DNA of 64,000 nt from Fontisubflavum oceani. Its GTDB lineage: Bacteria > Pseudomonadota > Alphaproteobacteria > Rhodobacterales > Rhodobacteraceae. The translations under genes and the position numbers were made by a program. Below the pieces are notes generated by a model. That model did no database searches. It had not been told where the DNA came from and saw nothing but the letters and a program-made list of their open reading frames with translations. Positions 43,215 through 52,920 of the stretch are shown here, one piece after another. Position 1 is the stretch's first letter. The number at the start of each line of letters is the position of its first letter. The DNA lies in the NCBI RefSeq assembly GCF_030407165.1, contig NZ_CP129111.1, positions 868,001 to 932,000 on the forward strand, written 5' to 3'.

Positions 43215-44462
43215 TCAAATCAGGAACTGCCCCAGAAGGTCGTCATCTGTAATGTCCCGGATCGCAAAACCACGCGCTTCGATCCGGGACATCAACCCAT
43301 CGAATTGCGCCGCCTCTCGGGTCTCGATCCCGATCAGAACGGAGCCGAAGTTTCGCGCGGATTTCTTGAGATATTCGAACCGCGCAATGTCGTCGTCAGG
43401 ACCCAAGAGACCAAGGAACTCCTTCAACGCGCCGGGCCTCTGCGGCAACCGTAAGATGAAGTATTTCTTCAACCCTTGATAGCGCATCGCGCGCTCTTTC
43501 ACCTCGGGCAGGCGTTCGAAGTCGAAATTGCCACCGGAGGTCACGCAGACGACGCGCTTTCCGCGAAGCTGATCGGCCAAATGCTCCAAGACATCCACCG
43601 CCAACGCCCCGGCAGGCTCCAGCACGATGCCTTCGACATTCAGCATCTCGCCAATCGTCACGCAAATCCGGTTTTCCGGTGCCAAAATGACCTGCGCCGG
43701 GTCAAGCGCCCTCAACACTTCGAAGTTCGATGCGCCAATCCGCGCCACGGCTGCCCCATCCACAAAATTATCGGTGATCGGCGTTGCAACGGGGGCCCCC
43801 GCCCGCAACGCAGCGGTCAGGCTCGGCCCGCCTTCGGGCTCGACCAAGGTCATCTCGACCGACGCCGCAATCGCATCCAGATAGCGGATCACACCTGATG
43901 ACAGGCCACCGCCGCCGACGGGTAAGATCATATGATCTGGCGCGCCACCCATCTCATCGACCACTTCCAGGGCAACCGAGGCCTGGCCTTCGATGACATC
44001 CGCATCATCAAAGGGGGATAGAAAATGCGCACCCTCTTGGGCACAAAACGCCTGCGCTGCCGCCAGGGTTTCATCGAAGAAATCGCCGACCAGACGGATT
44101 TCGACCGCCTTCCCGCCAAACGCCTTGGTCTTGTCGATTTTCTGTTTCGGCGTGGTGACCGGCATGAAGACCGTGCCGCTCAACCCGAAATGCTGGCACA
44201 CATAGGCCACGCCCTGGGCATGGTTCCCTGCGCTGGCGCAGACAAACTGCCGCTGCTTCGGATCAGCGGCCAAGGCCTTTCGGATCGCATTGAACGCGCC
44301 TCGGATCTTGTAAGATCGCACGGGACTCAAATCCTCGCGCTTCAGCCAAATCTCCGCGCCAAACCGCTCGGATAGATGAACGTTGCGCTGAAGCGGTGTT
44401 GGCGGAAACAGCGCGCGCATCGCCTCGGCCGCGGCGCGCGCATTTTGGGCAAAATCGGTCAT
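43215..44462 (-). CDS. ilvA: threonine ammonia-lyase (threonine deaminase)
   Basis: PLP enzyme making 2-oxobutyrate for isoleucine. PLP Lys in SPVRSYKIRGAFNAI (about 41-55), SAGNHAQGVAYVC, glycine loop PVGGGGLSSG, and a C-terminal ACT-like regulatory domain (about 325-415, YFILRLPQRPGALKEFLGLL). 415 aa, the shorter single-ACT form. ilvE and ilvD are elsewhere in the window, not in an operon. Confidence 0.94.
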   Translation of the reverse strand: MTDFAQNARAAAEAMRALFPPTPLQRNVHLSERFGAEIWLKREDLSPVRSYKIRGAFNAIRKALAADPKQRQFVCASAGNHAQGVAYVCQHFGLSGTVFMPVTTPKQKIDKTKAFGGKAVEIRLVGDFFDETLAAAQAFCAQEGAHFLSPFDDADVIEGQASVALEVVDEMGGAPDHMILPVGGGGLSSGVIRYLDAIAASVEMTLVEPEGGPSLTAALRAGAPVATPITDNFVDGAAVARIGASNFEVLRALDPAQVILAPENRICVTIGEMLNVEGIVLEPAGALAVDVLEHLADQLRGKRVVCVTSGGNFDFERLPEVKERAMRYQGLKKYFILRLPQRPGALKEFLGLLGPDDDIARFEYLKKSARNFGSVLIGIETREAAQFDGLMSRIEARGFAIRDITDDDLLGQFLI

Positions 44463-44501
44463 ATCTCTGCCCTGCCTCTAATCCGGCGGACTGTCCAGAG
44501 C

Positions 44502-45296
44502 TCAGTTCAGGGCCCGCCCCTCAACCAAATTGCCGTAAAGCGTGGTCATCAGAGCGAGATTGACCAGCACCTGTAGCCAGCCAAGCACGAAGCTCAACAA
44601 AAGCCCGACAACCGGCACAATCTGCAAAAGCCCGTTCAAAAGCAAAAAGACAATCGGGATCACAATGATCGGCAGCAAAATGGCGCCAGACACCGGCTCA
44701 GTCAGGGTCCAACTCTCGCCGATCCGCATCGGCTGACCCAACGCCGCCGATGGCAGGATCAGCCCCACACGCGTTATCACCCAGGTCAAGGCGATCGCAT
44801 AACCGACACCCAAAAAGAAAAAGAACGCGGGGGATTGCACCGCAACGGCTGCGACGCCGATTGCAAATCCAAGAGCGAAGCCGGTCAGCAGGGCAATCAA
44901 GAAAATCCGGATGACGGCCCAAAGGTAGCCTTTCACCAGGTCCCAATTCCACGTCGGCAGAAGACCGGCGCCATACTCTTCAAGCAGCACATATCGGTGC
45001 CAACCAATGGCGGCCCAAGCATAGCAAATTACTGCCACCAAGACGATCAGGGGCATCAGGACCAATAGACTCGGGCCGATCTCCAAAAACCGTCTGCCGA
45101 TCTCATCCATTCGTTGCGCGTCGTAGGACGCCGTCGGGTCATGGGTGAGAAAGTCCCAACCGACAAGCGATCCGATCACGAATATGCCAAACAGATATGG
45201 CAGAACCGTCAACAGCCCCGTCAGTCGGGCCGCTTGTCCCAGGTTCCCGAACACCTGTTGCACCACATGGCGCAGCAATTGATACCCATAATCCAT
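44502..45296 (-). CDS. multi-pass membrane protein of unknown function
   Basis: Predicted integral membrane protein with about six hydrophobic segments, starting with LTGLLTVLPYLFGIFVIGSL and including LLVLMPLIVLVAVICYAWAA, IRIFLIALLTGFALGFAIGV and ILLPIIVIPIVFLLLNGLL. No catalytic motif recognised; it resembles generic Rhodobacteraceae membrane proteins found near argG. Start ATG 45296 (MDYGYQLLRHV); upstream codons are unconvincing. 264 aa. Diverges from argG by about 80 bases. Confidence 0.75.
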   Translation of the reverse strand: MDYGYQLLRHVVQQVFGNLGQAARLTGLLTVLPYLFGIFVIGSLVGWDFLTHDPTASYDAQRMDEIGRRFLEIGPSLLVLMPLIVLVAVICYAWAAIGWHRYVLLEEYGAGLLPTWNWDLVKGYLWAVIRIFLIALLTGFALGFAIGVAAVAVQSPAFFFFLGVGYAIALTWVITRVGLILPSAALGQPMRIGESWTLTEPVSGAILLPIIVIPIVFLLLNGLLQIVPVVGLLLSFVLGWLQVLVNLALMTTLYGNLVEGRALN

Positions 45297-45379
45297 CGCA
45301 GCTTCCCACTCATCTTGCCCCGCCTTTGAAAACCCGCTATCGCCGCGACGGTCAATCAAAAAACCTGACGGAGCCGCCG

Positions 45380-46600
45380 ATGTCCGCGCCTAAGAAAGTC
45401 GTCCTTGCCTATTCCGGCGGTCTCGACACCTCGATCATCCTGAAATGGCTGCAAACCGAGTATAACTGCGAGGTCGTGACCTTTACGGCCGATCTGGGTC
45501 AGGGTGAGGAACTCGAACCGGCACGCAAGAAGGCCGAGATGATGGGCGCGAGCGCTATCTATATTGAGGATTTGCGTGAGGAGTTCGTCCGCGATTTCGT
45601 CTTTCCGATGTTCCGCGCCAATGCGCTTTACGAAGGGCTCTACCTGCTCGGCACTTCCATCGCCCGCCCGCTGATCTCCAAACGTTTGGTCGAAATTGCC
45701 GCCGCCGAGGGCGCGGATGCCATCTCCCATGGCGCGACGGGCAAGGGCAACGATCAGGTCCGGTTTGAACTGGCGGCTTATGCGCTGAACCCCGAGATCA
45801 AGGTCATAGCCCCCTGGCGCGAATGGGATCTGTCCAGCCGGACGAAGCTGATCGATTTCGCGGAGAAGAACCAGATCCCGATCGCCAAGGACAAGCGCGG
45901 CGAGGCCCCGTTCTCGGTCGATGCGAACCTGCTGCACACCTCGTCAGAGGGCAAGGTTCTGGAAGACCCCGCCGAAGATGCGCCCGATTATGTTTACCAG
46001 CGCACGGTTCACCCCGAAGACGCACCCAACGAGCCGGAATACATCGAAATCGGCTTCGAAAAGGGCGACGCAGTGTCGATCAATGGTGCGGCGATGTCGC
46101 CCGCCACGATCCTGACCAAGCTCAACGAGCTGGGCGGCAAACACGGCATCGGTCGCCTCGATCTGGTCGAAGGGCGCTTTGTCGGGATGAAGTCCCGCGG
46201 TATTTATGAAACGCCCGGCGGCACGATCCTGCTTGAGGCCCATCGCGGCATCGAGTCGATCACGCTCGACCGTGGCGCGGCGCATCTGAAAGACGAGCTG
46301 ATGCCGCGCTATGCGGAACTGATCTATAACGGCTTCTGGTTCTCGCCCGAACGCGAAATGCTGCAAGCCGCGATTGACCACAGCCAGGCCCATGTCACCG
46401 GCACGGTGCGGTTGAAACTCTACAAAGGGCTCGCACGAACGGTTGGTCGCTGGTCGGATCACAGCCTCTATTCCGAGGCGCATGTGACTTTCGAGGAGGA
46501 TGCGGGCGCCTATGATCAGAAAGATGCAGCAGGGTTCATTCAACTGAATGCGCTGCGCCTGAAGCTGATCGCCGCACGAGATCGCCGCCTCAAAGGCTAG
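45380..46600 (+). CDS. argG: argininosuccinate synthase
   Basis: ATP-dependent ligation of citrulline and aspartate in arginine synthesis. P-loop LAYSGGLDTSIILKWL (about 9-24), SHGATGKGNDQVRFE (about 116-130), YETPGGTILLEAHRGIESITLDR. 406 aa from ATG 45380; upstream in-frame residues back to 45197 run antisense to the membrane protein gene. Followed by a strong intrinsic terminator. Confidence 0.96.
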   Translation: MSAPKKVVLAYSGGLDTSIILKWLQTEYNCEVVTFTADLGQGEELEPARKKAEMMGASAIYIEDLREEFVRDFVFPMFRANALYEGLYLLGTSIARPLISKRLVEIAAAEGADAISHGATGKGNDQVRFELAAYALNPEIKVIAPWREWDLSSRTKLIDFAEKNQIPIAKDKRGEAPFSVDANLLHTSSEGKVLEDPAEDAPDYVYQRTVHPEDAPNEPEYIEIGFEKGDAVSINGAAMSPATILTKLNELGGKHGIGRLDLVEGRFVGMKSRGIYETPGGTILLEAHRGIESITLDRGAAHLKDELMPRYAELIYNGFWFSPEREMLQAAIDHSQAHVTGTVRLKLYKGLARTVGRWSDHSLYSEAHVTFEEDAGAYDQKDAAGFIQLNALRLKLIAARDRRLKG

Positions 46601-46631
46601 TCTCGCAACGTCACCGTTGCCGAAGTACCCC

Positions 46632-46665
46632 GGCCTGCCTAGCGATAGGCGGGCCTTTCATTTTT
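46632..46665 (+). terminator. argG: intrinsic terminator of argG
   Basis: GGCCTGCCTA (46632-46641) and TAGGCGGGCC (46646-46655) form a ten-pair stem (one G-U) with a GCGA tetraloop, then TTTCATTTTT. A GNRA loop with a T-tract is a very strong signal. It lies between argG and the SCP2 gene and excludes an SCP2 start upstream of it. Confidence 0.9.
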
Positions 46666-46676
46666 CGGAGATACAG

Positions 46677-46961
46677 ATGGCGTTGCAACAGATGGCAGAT
46701 CGCATTCAAGACGGACTCACCGGCAAAAGCTTCGACGGGTCGTTGAAGTTCGATTGCGGGTCAGACGGTGTGCTCGTGCTGAGCAATGGGCGGGCCACGA
46801 CAGAAAACCAAGACGCTGATTGCACCATCGCCATCTCGAAGGACAACTTGACCAAACTACTCACCGGCAAGCTCAACCCGATGACCGGGGTGATGATGGG
46901 CAAGCTGAAAGTGTCCGGCGATATGGGCGTGGCGATGAAGCTCGGTAAGTTGATCGCCTAA
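46677..46961 (+). CDS. SCP2 sterol-binding domain protein
   Basis: Single-domain SCP2 lipid-carrier fold, with a hydrophobic tunnel predicted to bind fatty acyl or lipid ligands. FDGSLKFDCGSDGVLVLSNG, then DCTIAISKDNLTKLLTGKLN and GKLKVSGDMGVAMKLGKL, the classic C-terminal block. 94 aa from ATG 46677 with GGAG eight bases upstream; the ATG at 46617 would put the argG terminator within the coding sequence. Convergent with the FadH-like gene. Confidence 0.88.
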   Translation: MALQQMADRIQDGLTGKSFDGSLKFDCGSDGVLVLSNGRATTENQDADCTIAISKDNLTKLLTGKLNPMTGVMMGKLKVSGDMGVAMKLGKLIA

Positions 46962-48991
46962 AGCGCCGCGGCCAATCGCGCGCCTTGATCAATCGCCCGT
47001 TTCGCGTCCAGCTCTGCCGCCACATCCGCGCCGCCAATCACGTGCGGGGTGATGCCAGCCGCCTCCAGATCATCGGCGAGGCTCCGCTCCACCTCCTGAC
47101 CTGAACACAGCACAACCGTGTCGACCGCGATCAGGGTTGGGTTTTCGCGCGCCTCGCCAAAGCTCACATGCAGCCCATCTGCATCGATGCGCTCATAATG
47201 CACGCCGGTGACCATCTTAACGTCTTTCATTTTCAACGCAGCGCGGTGAATCCAACCAGTCGTTTTGCCCAAACGCTTACCCGGCTTCTCGGCCTTTCGC
47301 TGCAACAGCGTGACCTCACGGGCCGCAGGCTCCGGGCGTGGTCCTTCTGGCGCCAGCCCGCCACGATCCGTCTCGGGGTCGCTGACACCCCATTCTTTGC
47401 GCCAAAGCGCGGGGGCTTCGGTTGGGCTTTCGCCTTCGTGGACCAGATATTCGGCCACATCGAAACCGATGCCACCGGCCCCGATAATCGCCACTCGCCG
47501 TCCAACAGGCGCTTTCCCGGCCAGCACATCCACATAGCTCAACACGTTTGGCCCATCCTGCCCAGGAATGCCCGGATCGCGCGGCTTCACACCGGTTGCG
47601 ACAACCACCTCATCAAATCCGGTGAGGTCCTCAACGGATGGCGCGGCGCCCAACCGAAGATCAATGGCGCGTTTGTTCATCGTCGTCTCGAACCATAGGG
47701 CTAGACCCTTGAATTCCTCTTTCCCCGGGATCTCTTTTGCCATGTTCAACTGGCCACCAATTTGATCGGCCTTGTCGAACACCACCACTTGGTGCCCCCG
47801 TTCCGCCGCCACCATTGCTGTGGCCAAGCCGGCAGCCCCGGCCCCCACAATCGCGATCTGTTTCGCGGTTTCAACCGGCTCATAGCGCAGCACAGTCTCA
47901 TGACAGGCGCGCGGGTTGACCAGACAACTCGTCAGCTTGCCGCTGAATGTGTGATCCAGACAGGCCTGGTTGCAGGCGATACAGGGCGCGATCTCATCCG
48001 CCTTGCCCGCTTCGGCCTTTGCGACAAACTCTGCATCCGCCAAAAACGGCCGCGCCATGGAGACCATATCGGCGGCGCCTTCGGCCAGGACCTCTTCGGC
48101 CACATCGGGCATATTGATCCGGTTCGACGTGATCAGCGGAATGCCGACCTTACCCATCAGTTTCTTGGTGACCCAGGCGAACCCTTTGCGCGGCACACTT
48201 GTGGCAATCGTCGGAATCCGCGCCTCGTGCCAGCCGATCCCGGTGTTAATGATCGTCGCGCCCGCAGCTTCGATCGCTTGCGCCAGTTCAACCACCTCCT
48301 CAAAGGTCGACCCGTTAGGGATCAGGTCGATCATGCTCAGCCGGTAGATGATGATAAAATCGACTCCAACCGCCTTTCGCACCCGGCGCACGACCTCCAC
48401 GGGCAAACGCATCCGGTTCTCGTAGGAGCCGCCCCACCGATCCTTGCGTTTGTTGGTATGGGTCACAAGGAACTGGTTCAGGAAGTACCCTTCGCTGCCC
48501 ATGATCTCGACACCATCATAGCCCGCCTCCTGCGCCCGAACCGCAGCGGTGGTGATATCGGCGATCTGCTTCTCGATGCCGGCCTCGTCCAGCTCTTTCG
48601 GTGGAAAGGGCGAAATCGGGGACTTTACCGGCGAGGGCGCAACGCAGTCGGGTGAATACGCATAGCGCCCTGCATGCAGGATCTGCATCGCGATCTTGCC
48701 ATCGGCCTCATGCACGGCATCGGTGACAACGCGGTGATTGCGGATGTCTTCCGCGGTATAAAGCCCCGCCGCGCCTGGAAAGACGCCACCCTCGGGGTTG
48801 GGCGCCATGCCTCCGGTCACAATCAAAGCGACACCGCCCCGCGCCCGCTCGGCATAAAACTCCGCCACACGCGGCCAGTCTTTGGTCTCTTCCAGGCCGG
48901 TATGCATCGAGCCCATCAGCACCCGGTTCTTTAATGTGGTGAACCCAAGATCGAGTGGAGCCAAAAGATGCGGATAAAGCGCGTGTGCCAT
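46958..48991 (-). CDS. 2,4-dienoyl-CoA reductase-like flavoprotein (old yellow enzyme + NAD(P) domains)
   Basis: Multidomain FMN/FAD/Fe-S reductase of the FadH/trimethylamine-dehydrogenase family. TIM-barrel OYE domain (1-~330), [4Fe-4S] cluster CIACNQACLDHTFSGKLTSC (about 338-357), FAD/NAD domain with GAGAAGLATAMVAAERGHQVVVFD shortened here to GAGAAGLATAM, and a second dinucleotide loop GAGGIGFDVAEYL. 677 aa. AGGAGG lies ideally before the ATG. Could serve unsaturated fatty-acid oxidation; other dienoyl or enone substrates are possible. Confidence 0.9.
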   Translation of the reverse strand: MAHALYPHLLAPLDLGFTTLKNRVLMGSMHTGLEETKDWPRVAEFYAERARGGVALIVTGGMAPNPEGGVFPGAAGLYTAEDIRNHRVVTDAVHEADGKIAMQILHAGRYAYSPDCVAPSPVKSPISPFPPKELDEAGIEKQIADITTAAVRAQEAGYDGVEIMGSEGYFLNQFLVTHTNKRKDRWGGSYENRMRLPVEVVRRVRKAVGVDFIIIYRLSMIDLIPNGSTFEEVVELAQAIEAAGATIINTGIGWHEARIPTIATSVPRKGFAWVTKKLMGKVGIPLITSNRINMPDVAEEVLAEGAADMVSMARPFLADAEFVAKAEAGKADEIAPCIACNQACLDHTFSGKLTSCLVNPRACHETVLRYEPVETAKQIAIVGAGAAGLATAMVAAERGHQVVVFDKADQIGGQLNMAKEIPGKEEFKGLALWFETTMNKRAIDLRLGAAPSVEDLTGFDEVVVATGVKPRDPGIPGQDGPNVLSYVDVLAGKAPVGRRVAIIGAGGIGFDVAEYLVHEGESPTEAPALWRKEWGVSDPETDRGGLAPEGPRPEPAAREVTLLQRKAEKPGKRLGKTTGWIHRAALKMKDVKMVTGVHYERIDADGLHVSFGEARENPTLIAVDTVVLCSGQEVERSLADDLEAAGITPHVIGGADVAAELDAKRAIDQGARLAAAL

Positions 48992-49115
48992 GGGAAAATC
49001 CTCCTGGCCAGCACCTAACCCCGCCTGCGCGCGCCTGTCACGCTCAACGCGGCGTCAGTCGGACGGTCGCTTGTTTGGAAATTGCGCGCGACGCCCGCTT
49101 GGTTAAACCGAGTTT

Positions 49116-49487
49116 TCAGTCTTCGCCGGTCTCGGTGCAATGCCGCCGAAACGCCCGTTTCAACAAATCCAACTCGTCGCGCATCAACGCAATCTCGGCC
49201 CGCAAATCCTCGTCCAAAGCCGCCCCCGCCAACAGCGTGATCCGATCCAAAACCTCGCCATCGCTTGCGCTGCGCAGGCTGACCACCTGCACCCCATCGC
49301 TCACGACGGAGGCGGGCAGGTCGAAGCCGACCTGAAAACGGTTCTTCCCCGTACTCGGACTTACATCGGCTGTTCCGATGATCCGTTCCATATGTACGGC
49401 TTCGATCACCGGCGGCATATCGTCTGCTGTCAGAACCCCTTCATAGCGCCCGCCTTGCAGCCGGGTCCGTGTCAGTGTCATCCCCAT
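49116..49487 (-). CDS. conserved hypothetical protein, 123 aa
   Basis: No recognised domain. An apparent beta-rich first half (LQGGRYEGVLTADD, KNRFQVGFDLPASVVSDGVQ, VVSLRSASDGEVLDRITLL) and a C-terminal helix of coiled-coil character (RAEIALMRDELDLLKRAFRR). Lies 13 bases after the DUF6478 gene, same strand, so probably co-transcribed and perhaps acting on the same target. Some Rhodobacteraceae surface-glycan regions carry similar small genes; function unknown. Confidence 0.65.
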   Translation of the reverse strand: MGMTLTRTRLQGGRYEGVLTADDMPPVIEAVHMERIIGTADVSPSTGKNRFQVGFDLPASVVSDGVQVVSLRSASDGEVLDRITLLAGAALDEDLRAEIALMRDELDLLKRAFRRHCTETGED

Positions 49488-49500
49488 CGGCGTCGTCCCC

Positions 49501-50274
49501 TTACAAATCGGCTCGTGGTGCCCGAACGAGGGTCATATCCCACAGCGTCACCTGATTCATCTGCGGCCCCTCGAAAATCAGATCCAACCACATTTTCTCC
49601 AACCGTTTTTCGTTGATCTTGCTATAGGCCAGATCAAACTCAGCCACGGCCTTGTCTCCATCAAAATCAAACTGGCGCACGATCTGTTCGCAATTGGGCC
49701 CGTGCTGCACATTCAACCGGGCATAGATCTCCAAAGGGCTTTCCAAGGCCGTGCGCAAGCTGACGGTCAGATAATGGCCGCGCGTCAAGCCGACCACGGC
49801 GTCGCTCGGCATATCCTGCGCCAGCGATAAGAATGAGCCGTCGAAGCGATAGACATCCAACATCAAACCATAGGGTGAGGGGATATCACTCCGGGTATTT
49901 CGAACCTGGCGATAGGACAACTCGGATTGTTTGGCGTCGTGGAACAGCTTCACACCACCGCCGAGATCGGTCGGGGACGGCACGGCAACCGCACCGAACG
50001 GCGCAATCGGCGCGCGCCACAGCGCCGGGCGAAAGGCCCAATCGCACTGCTCGGGTCGCTCTATGTCGTCATTGCCCGGGGCCGCGGCAAGCAAAGCGGC
50101 GTCAGCGGCGATGCGGGCATTGTCCAATTTGTGGCGCATCCCCGCCAAGCGTCCTTGCAAGGCGCGCAACTCAGCCGGTGGGATCCGCTCAGCACCCTCG
50201 GCGATTTCAGCCCAGCGTTTCAGGGCCCGCGTCAAACTACGCCGCTCCCAAAAACTGAACCCCTGTACCGCCAT
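49501..50274 (-). CDS. DUF6478 family protein
   Basis: 257-aa protein I associate with the Rhodobacteraceae-restricted DUF6478 family. An N-terminal basic helical part (RRSLTRALKRWAEIA ... LRALQGRLAGMRHKL), then a beta-rich domain with WAFRPALWRAPIAPFG and KLFHDAKQSELSYRQVRN. No signal peptide. Biochemical role unknown. Pairs with the 123-aa gene directly downstream. Confidence 0.75.
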   Translation of the reverse strand: MAVQGFSFWERRSLTRALKRWAEIAEGAERIPPAELRALQGRLAGMRHKLDNARIAADAALLAAAPGNDDIERPEQCDWAFRPALWRAPIAPFGAVAVPSPTDLGGGVKLFHDAKQSELSYRQVRNTRSDIPSPYGLMLDVYRFDGSFLSLAQDMPSDAVVGLTRGHYLTVSLRTALESPLEIYARLNVQHGPNCEQIVRQFDFDGDKAVAEFDLAYSKINEKRLEKMWLDLIFEGPQMNQVTLWDMTLVRAPRADL

Positions 50275-50322
50275 GTTTGCCCCTCCCCTTAGAGCCTGCC
50301 TCGTGCGTTTACACGATGCAGG

Positions 50323-51069
50323 TTAGCCGAGTATCCGCCGAAACAACCCAATATTCCAGAGCGGGCCAGAGGGCGCCGCGGGCCGAGCGGCCGGTGGTGG
50401 TGGCGCGACTGGCGGCGCAACCGAATCCACGGCATCACCGCTATTGGCGCCGGTGACCGACGTCACAAAGGCCCGCAAAGTCGTCAGGCTGGTCTCGTCG
50501 CTCATCTCCTGGCCTTCCAAGCCCAAGACGCTCAGCGTTGCGATCCGTGGCCCCACATCCATATAGGCCCGCCAATAATCCGGCCCGACGCCATCGACGA
50601 TCCCCTCGCTGCTGTCACGGGCGTGCAGGAAATAGACGTCGCCTTGGTGGAAACTGTCCAACACGGTGACGGAGGCCGAGTCCTGACTGCGACTGAGAAG
50701 GCTTCGCCCATCTTCCGAGCGAAAGAACGCATCCAGTCCCGGTATCGACTCCCGCAGACTGCCGTCACCGGACGCTTCCGAAATCGACGCGGTCAAGACA
50801 GCCGGAACCTCAGGCTGCACCGCACGGCGCGAGTTTGAGATCGCCGCGCAATTGCCCATCAGAACAAACGCCGTCTCGCCCCGATCCCGTGTGGCCGTCG
50901 GATCGACGCAATAACCCGTCGGCCCGGCAACGACGATCTGGTCGCTGGTCACTACGATCTGGCTCGGCGCGGGCATTGTATTGTCCCCAGTGAAGGGTCC
51001 TATTCCGCCGCAGGCCGAAAGCGCCAATGCCCCCGCCAAAAGAAGCGGTTTAGATGTCCATATAGACAT
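50323..51069 (-). CDS. predicted lipoprotein, function unknown
   Basis: Signal peptide SKPLLLAGALALSACGG with lipobox LSAC (modified Cys about residue 20) from ATG 51069. The mature part has no domain I recognise and ends in a Pro/Ala-rich stretch (VAPPVAPPPPAARPAAPSG), then WNIGLFRRILG. 248 aa. The start overlaps the last 20 bases of ilvD, so its first six or seven codons are shared in another frame. Proline-rich tail suggests a cell-wall spanning linker. Confidence 0.8.
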   Translation of the reverse strand: MSIWTSKPLLLAGALALSACGGIGPFTGDNTMPAPSQIVVTSDQIVVAGPTGYCVDPTATRDRGETAFVLMGNCAAISNSRRAVQPEVPAVLTASISEASGDGSLRESIPGLDAFFRSEDGRSLLSRSQDSASVTVLDSFHQGDVYFLHARDSSEGIVDGVGPDYWRAYMDVGPRIATLSVLGLEGQEMSDETSLTTLRAFVTSVTGANSGDAVDSVAPPVAPPPPAARPAAPSGPLWNIGLFRRILG

Positions 51070-52783
51070 GCTTCTCCTCTTTGGCGCCGGGATGCGTGAC
51101 GGCACCAAACTGCGCCGAGCCGACCAGTTGCGCGTATTTCCAAAGCGCGCCGGTGGCGTAGATGGTCTCGCGCGGGCCTTTCCAATCGGCCTTCCGCGCT
51201 TCCAACTCATCATCGGTGAGCGCCACGCTGATCTCGCCCTTGATCGCATCAATGGTGATCATGTCGCCATCTTTGAGCATCCCAATCGGGCCGCCATGCG
51301 CCGCCTCCGGCCCCACATGGCCAACGCAGAAGCCGCGTGTTGCACCCGAGAACCGACCATCGGTGATCAGCGCCACTTTCTTGCCCATACCCTGGCCGGA
51401 AAGCGCCGCTGTGGTGGCCAACATCTCGCGCATACCTGGCCCGCCTGCAGGACCCTCGTTGCGGATCACGATCACGTCGCCGGCTTCATAGCCGCGCTTC
51501 TGCACCGCCTCGAACGCGTCTTCTTCGCATTCGAACACCCGGGCCGGGCCGGTGAAGACCTGCTGCTCTTCGGCCATCCCGGCGACCTTCACAATCGCGC
51601 CTTCCGGCGCCAGATTGCCCTTCAGCCCGACAACACCACCAGTGGGGGTCAGTGGCGTTTCGATCGGATAGATCACCTTTCCGTCCGCCTCGCGCTCGAT
51701 CATGTCCAGTTCTTCGCCCATGCTGCGTCCTGTGGCCGTGATGCAATCCTCATGGATCAGACCCGCCTTGCGCAGTTCCTTCATCACCACGGGCACGCCG
51801 CCCACCTCATAGAGGTCTTTCGCGACATACTGACCGCCCGGTTTCAGATCGACGAAGTAAGGTGTGTCACGGAAAATGTCGCAGACATCTTCGAGATTGA
51901 AATCAATGCCTGCCTCATGGGCGATGGCCGGCAAATGCAGCCCGGCATTGGTGGAACCGCCCGTGCACGCCACCACACGCGCGGCGTTTTGCAGCGATTT
52001 CAACGTCACTACATCGCGGGCGCGAATGTTCTTCTCCAAAAGCTGCATCACCGCCTGACCGGAGGCCACGCCATATTGGTCCCGGCTTTCATACGGGGCG
52101 GGTGCACCGGAGCTGTTGGGCAGCGCCAGACCAACCGCTTCGCTTACGCACGCCATCGTGTTCGCGGTAAACTGCCCGCCGCAGGCCCCAGCAGAGGGGC
52201 AAGCCACGCGTTCCAGCGTTTGCAGCGCCTCATCGCTCAGATTGCCCGCCTGATGCTGACCCACAGCCTCAAACACATCCTGAACCGTCACATCCTTGCC
52301 ATCGAGCCGACCCGGCAGAATCGAGCCACCATAGATAAACACCGACGGCACATTCAGCCGCACCATCGCCATCATCATGCCCGGCAGAGATTTGTCGCAC
52401 CCGGCCAGACCAACAATCGCGTCATAGCAATGCCCGCGCATGGTCAATTCCACCGTATCTGCAATCGCATCGCGGCTGGCCAGCGAGGAGCGCATGCCCT
52501 CATGCCCCATGGCGATCCCGTCCGTCACGGTGATCGTGGTGAACTCGCGCGGGGTCCCGTCGCCATGTTTCACGCCCAGCTTCACCGCCTGCGCCTGCCG
52601 GTTGAGCGAGATGTTGCACGGCGCGGCCTCGTTCCAGCAGGTGGCAACCCCCACAAAAGGCTGATGAATTTCCTCATCGCTTAACCCCATCGCGTAAAAA
52701 TACGACCGATGCGGTGCGCGCGCGGGCCCCTCGGTCACATAACGACTGGGCAGTTTCGATTTATCCATCTTGCCTTTCAGCAT
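51050..52783 (-). CDS. ilvD: dihydroxy-acid dehydratase
   Basis: Fe-S dehydratase forming the 2-oxo acids of Val, Leu and Ile. VGLAGCDKSLPGMMMAM with one cluster Cys, VACPSAGACGGQFTANTM with another, GSTNAGLHLPAIAHEAG, and GRMREMLATT-like GPGMREM near the C-terminus. 577 aa. ATG 52783 has AAGGGAG upstream; the ORF extends to 53146 but those residues are antisense to the CPBP gene. A start at MDKSKL (52768) is the only serious alternative. Confidence 0.95.
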   Translation of the reverse strand: MLKGKMDKSKLPSRYVTEGPARAPHRSYFYAMGLSDEEIHQPFVGVATCWNEAAPCNISLNRQAQAVKLGVKHGDGTPREFTTITVTDGIAMGHEGMRSSLASRDAIADTVELTMRGHCYDAIVGLAGCDKSLPGMMMAMVRLNVPSVFIYGGSILPGRLDGKDVTVQDVFEAVGQHQAGNLSDEALQTLERVACPSAGACGGQFTANTMACVSEAVGLALPNSSGAPAPYESRDQYGVASGQAVMQLLEKNIRARDVVTLKSLQNAARVVACTGGSTNAGLHLPAIAHEAGIDFNLEDVCDIFRDTPYFVDLKPGGQYVAKDLYEVGGVPVVMKELRKAGLIHEDCITATGRSMGEELDMIEREADGKVIYPIETPLTPTGGVVGLKGNLAPEGAIVKVAGMAEEQQVFTGPARVFECEEDAFEAVQKRGYEAGDVIVIRNEGPAGGPGMREMLATTAALSGQGMGKKVALITDGRFSGATRGFCVGHVGPEAAHGGPIGMLKDGDMITIDAIKGEISVALTDDELEARKADWKGPRETIYATGALWKYAQLVGSAQFGAVTHPGAKEEKHVYMDI

Positions 52784-52920
52784 AACTCGGGCTCCCTTAC
52801 TCGATGCGTGGCTTGCCCACTGGAATAGACGGGCGCAGAAAGGCGCACAAGCGTGATTGCCGCCTCCCCCTCCCTCAGGGTATGGTGCAACAAAATATAA
52901 AAGCAGGCAGATTCTCTTTG

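Noticed and set aside
47762..48655. 297-aa plus-strand frame
   Set aside because: Opposite the FadH-like reductase; no domain recognised.
50981..52684. 567-aa plus-strand frame
   Set aside because: Opposite ilvD, whose Fe-S motifs are unmistakable; the plus-strand translation has His/Arg-rich shadow composition.
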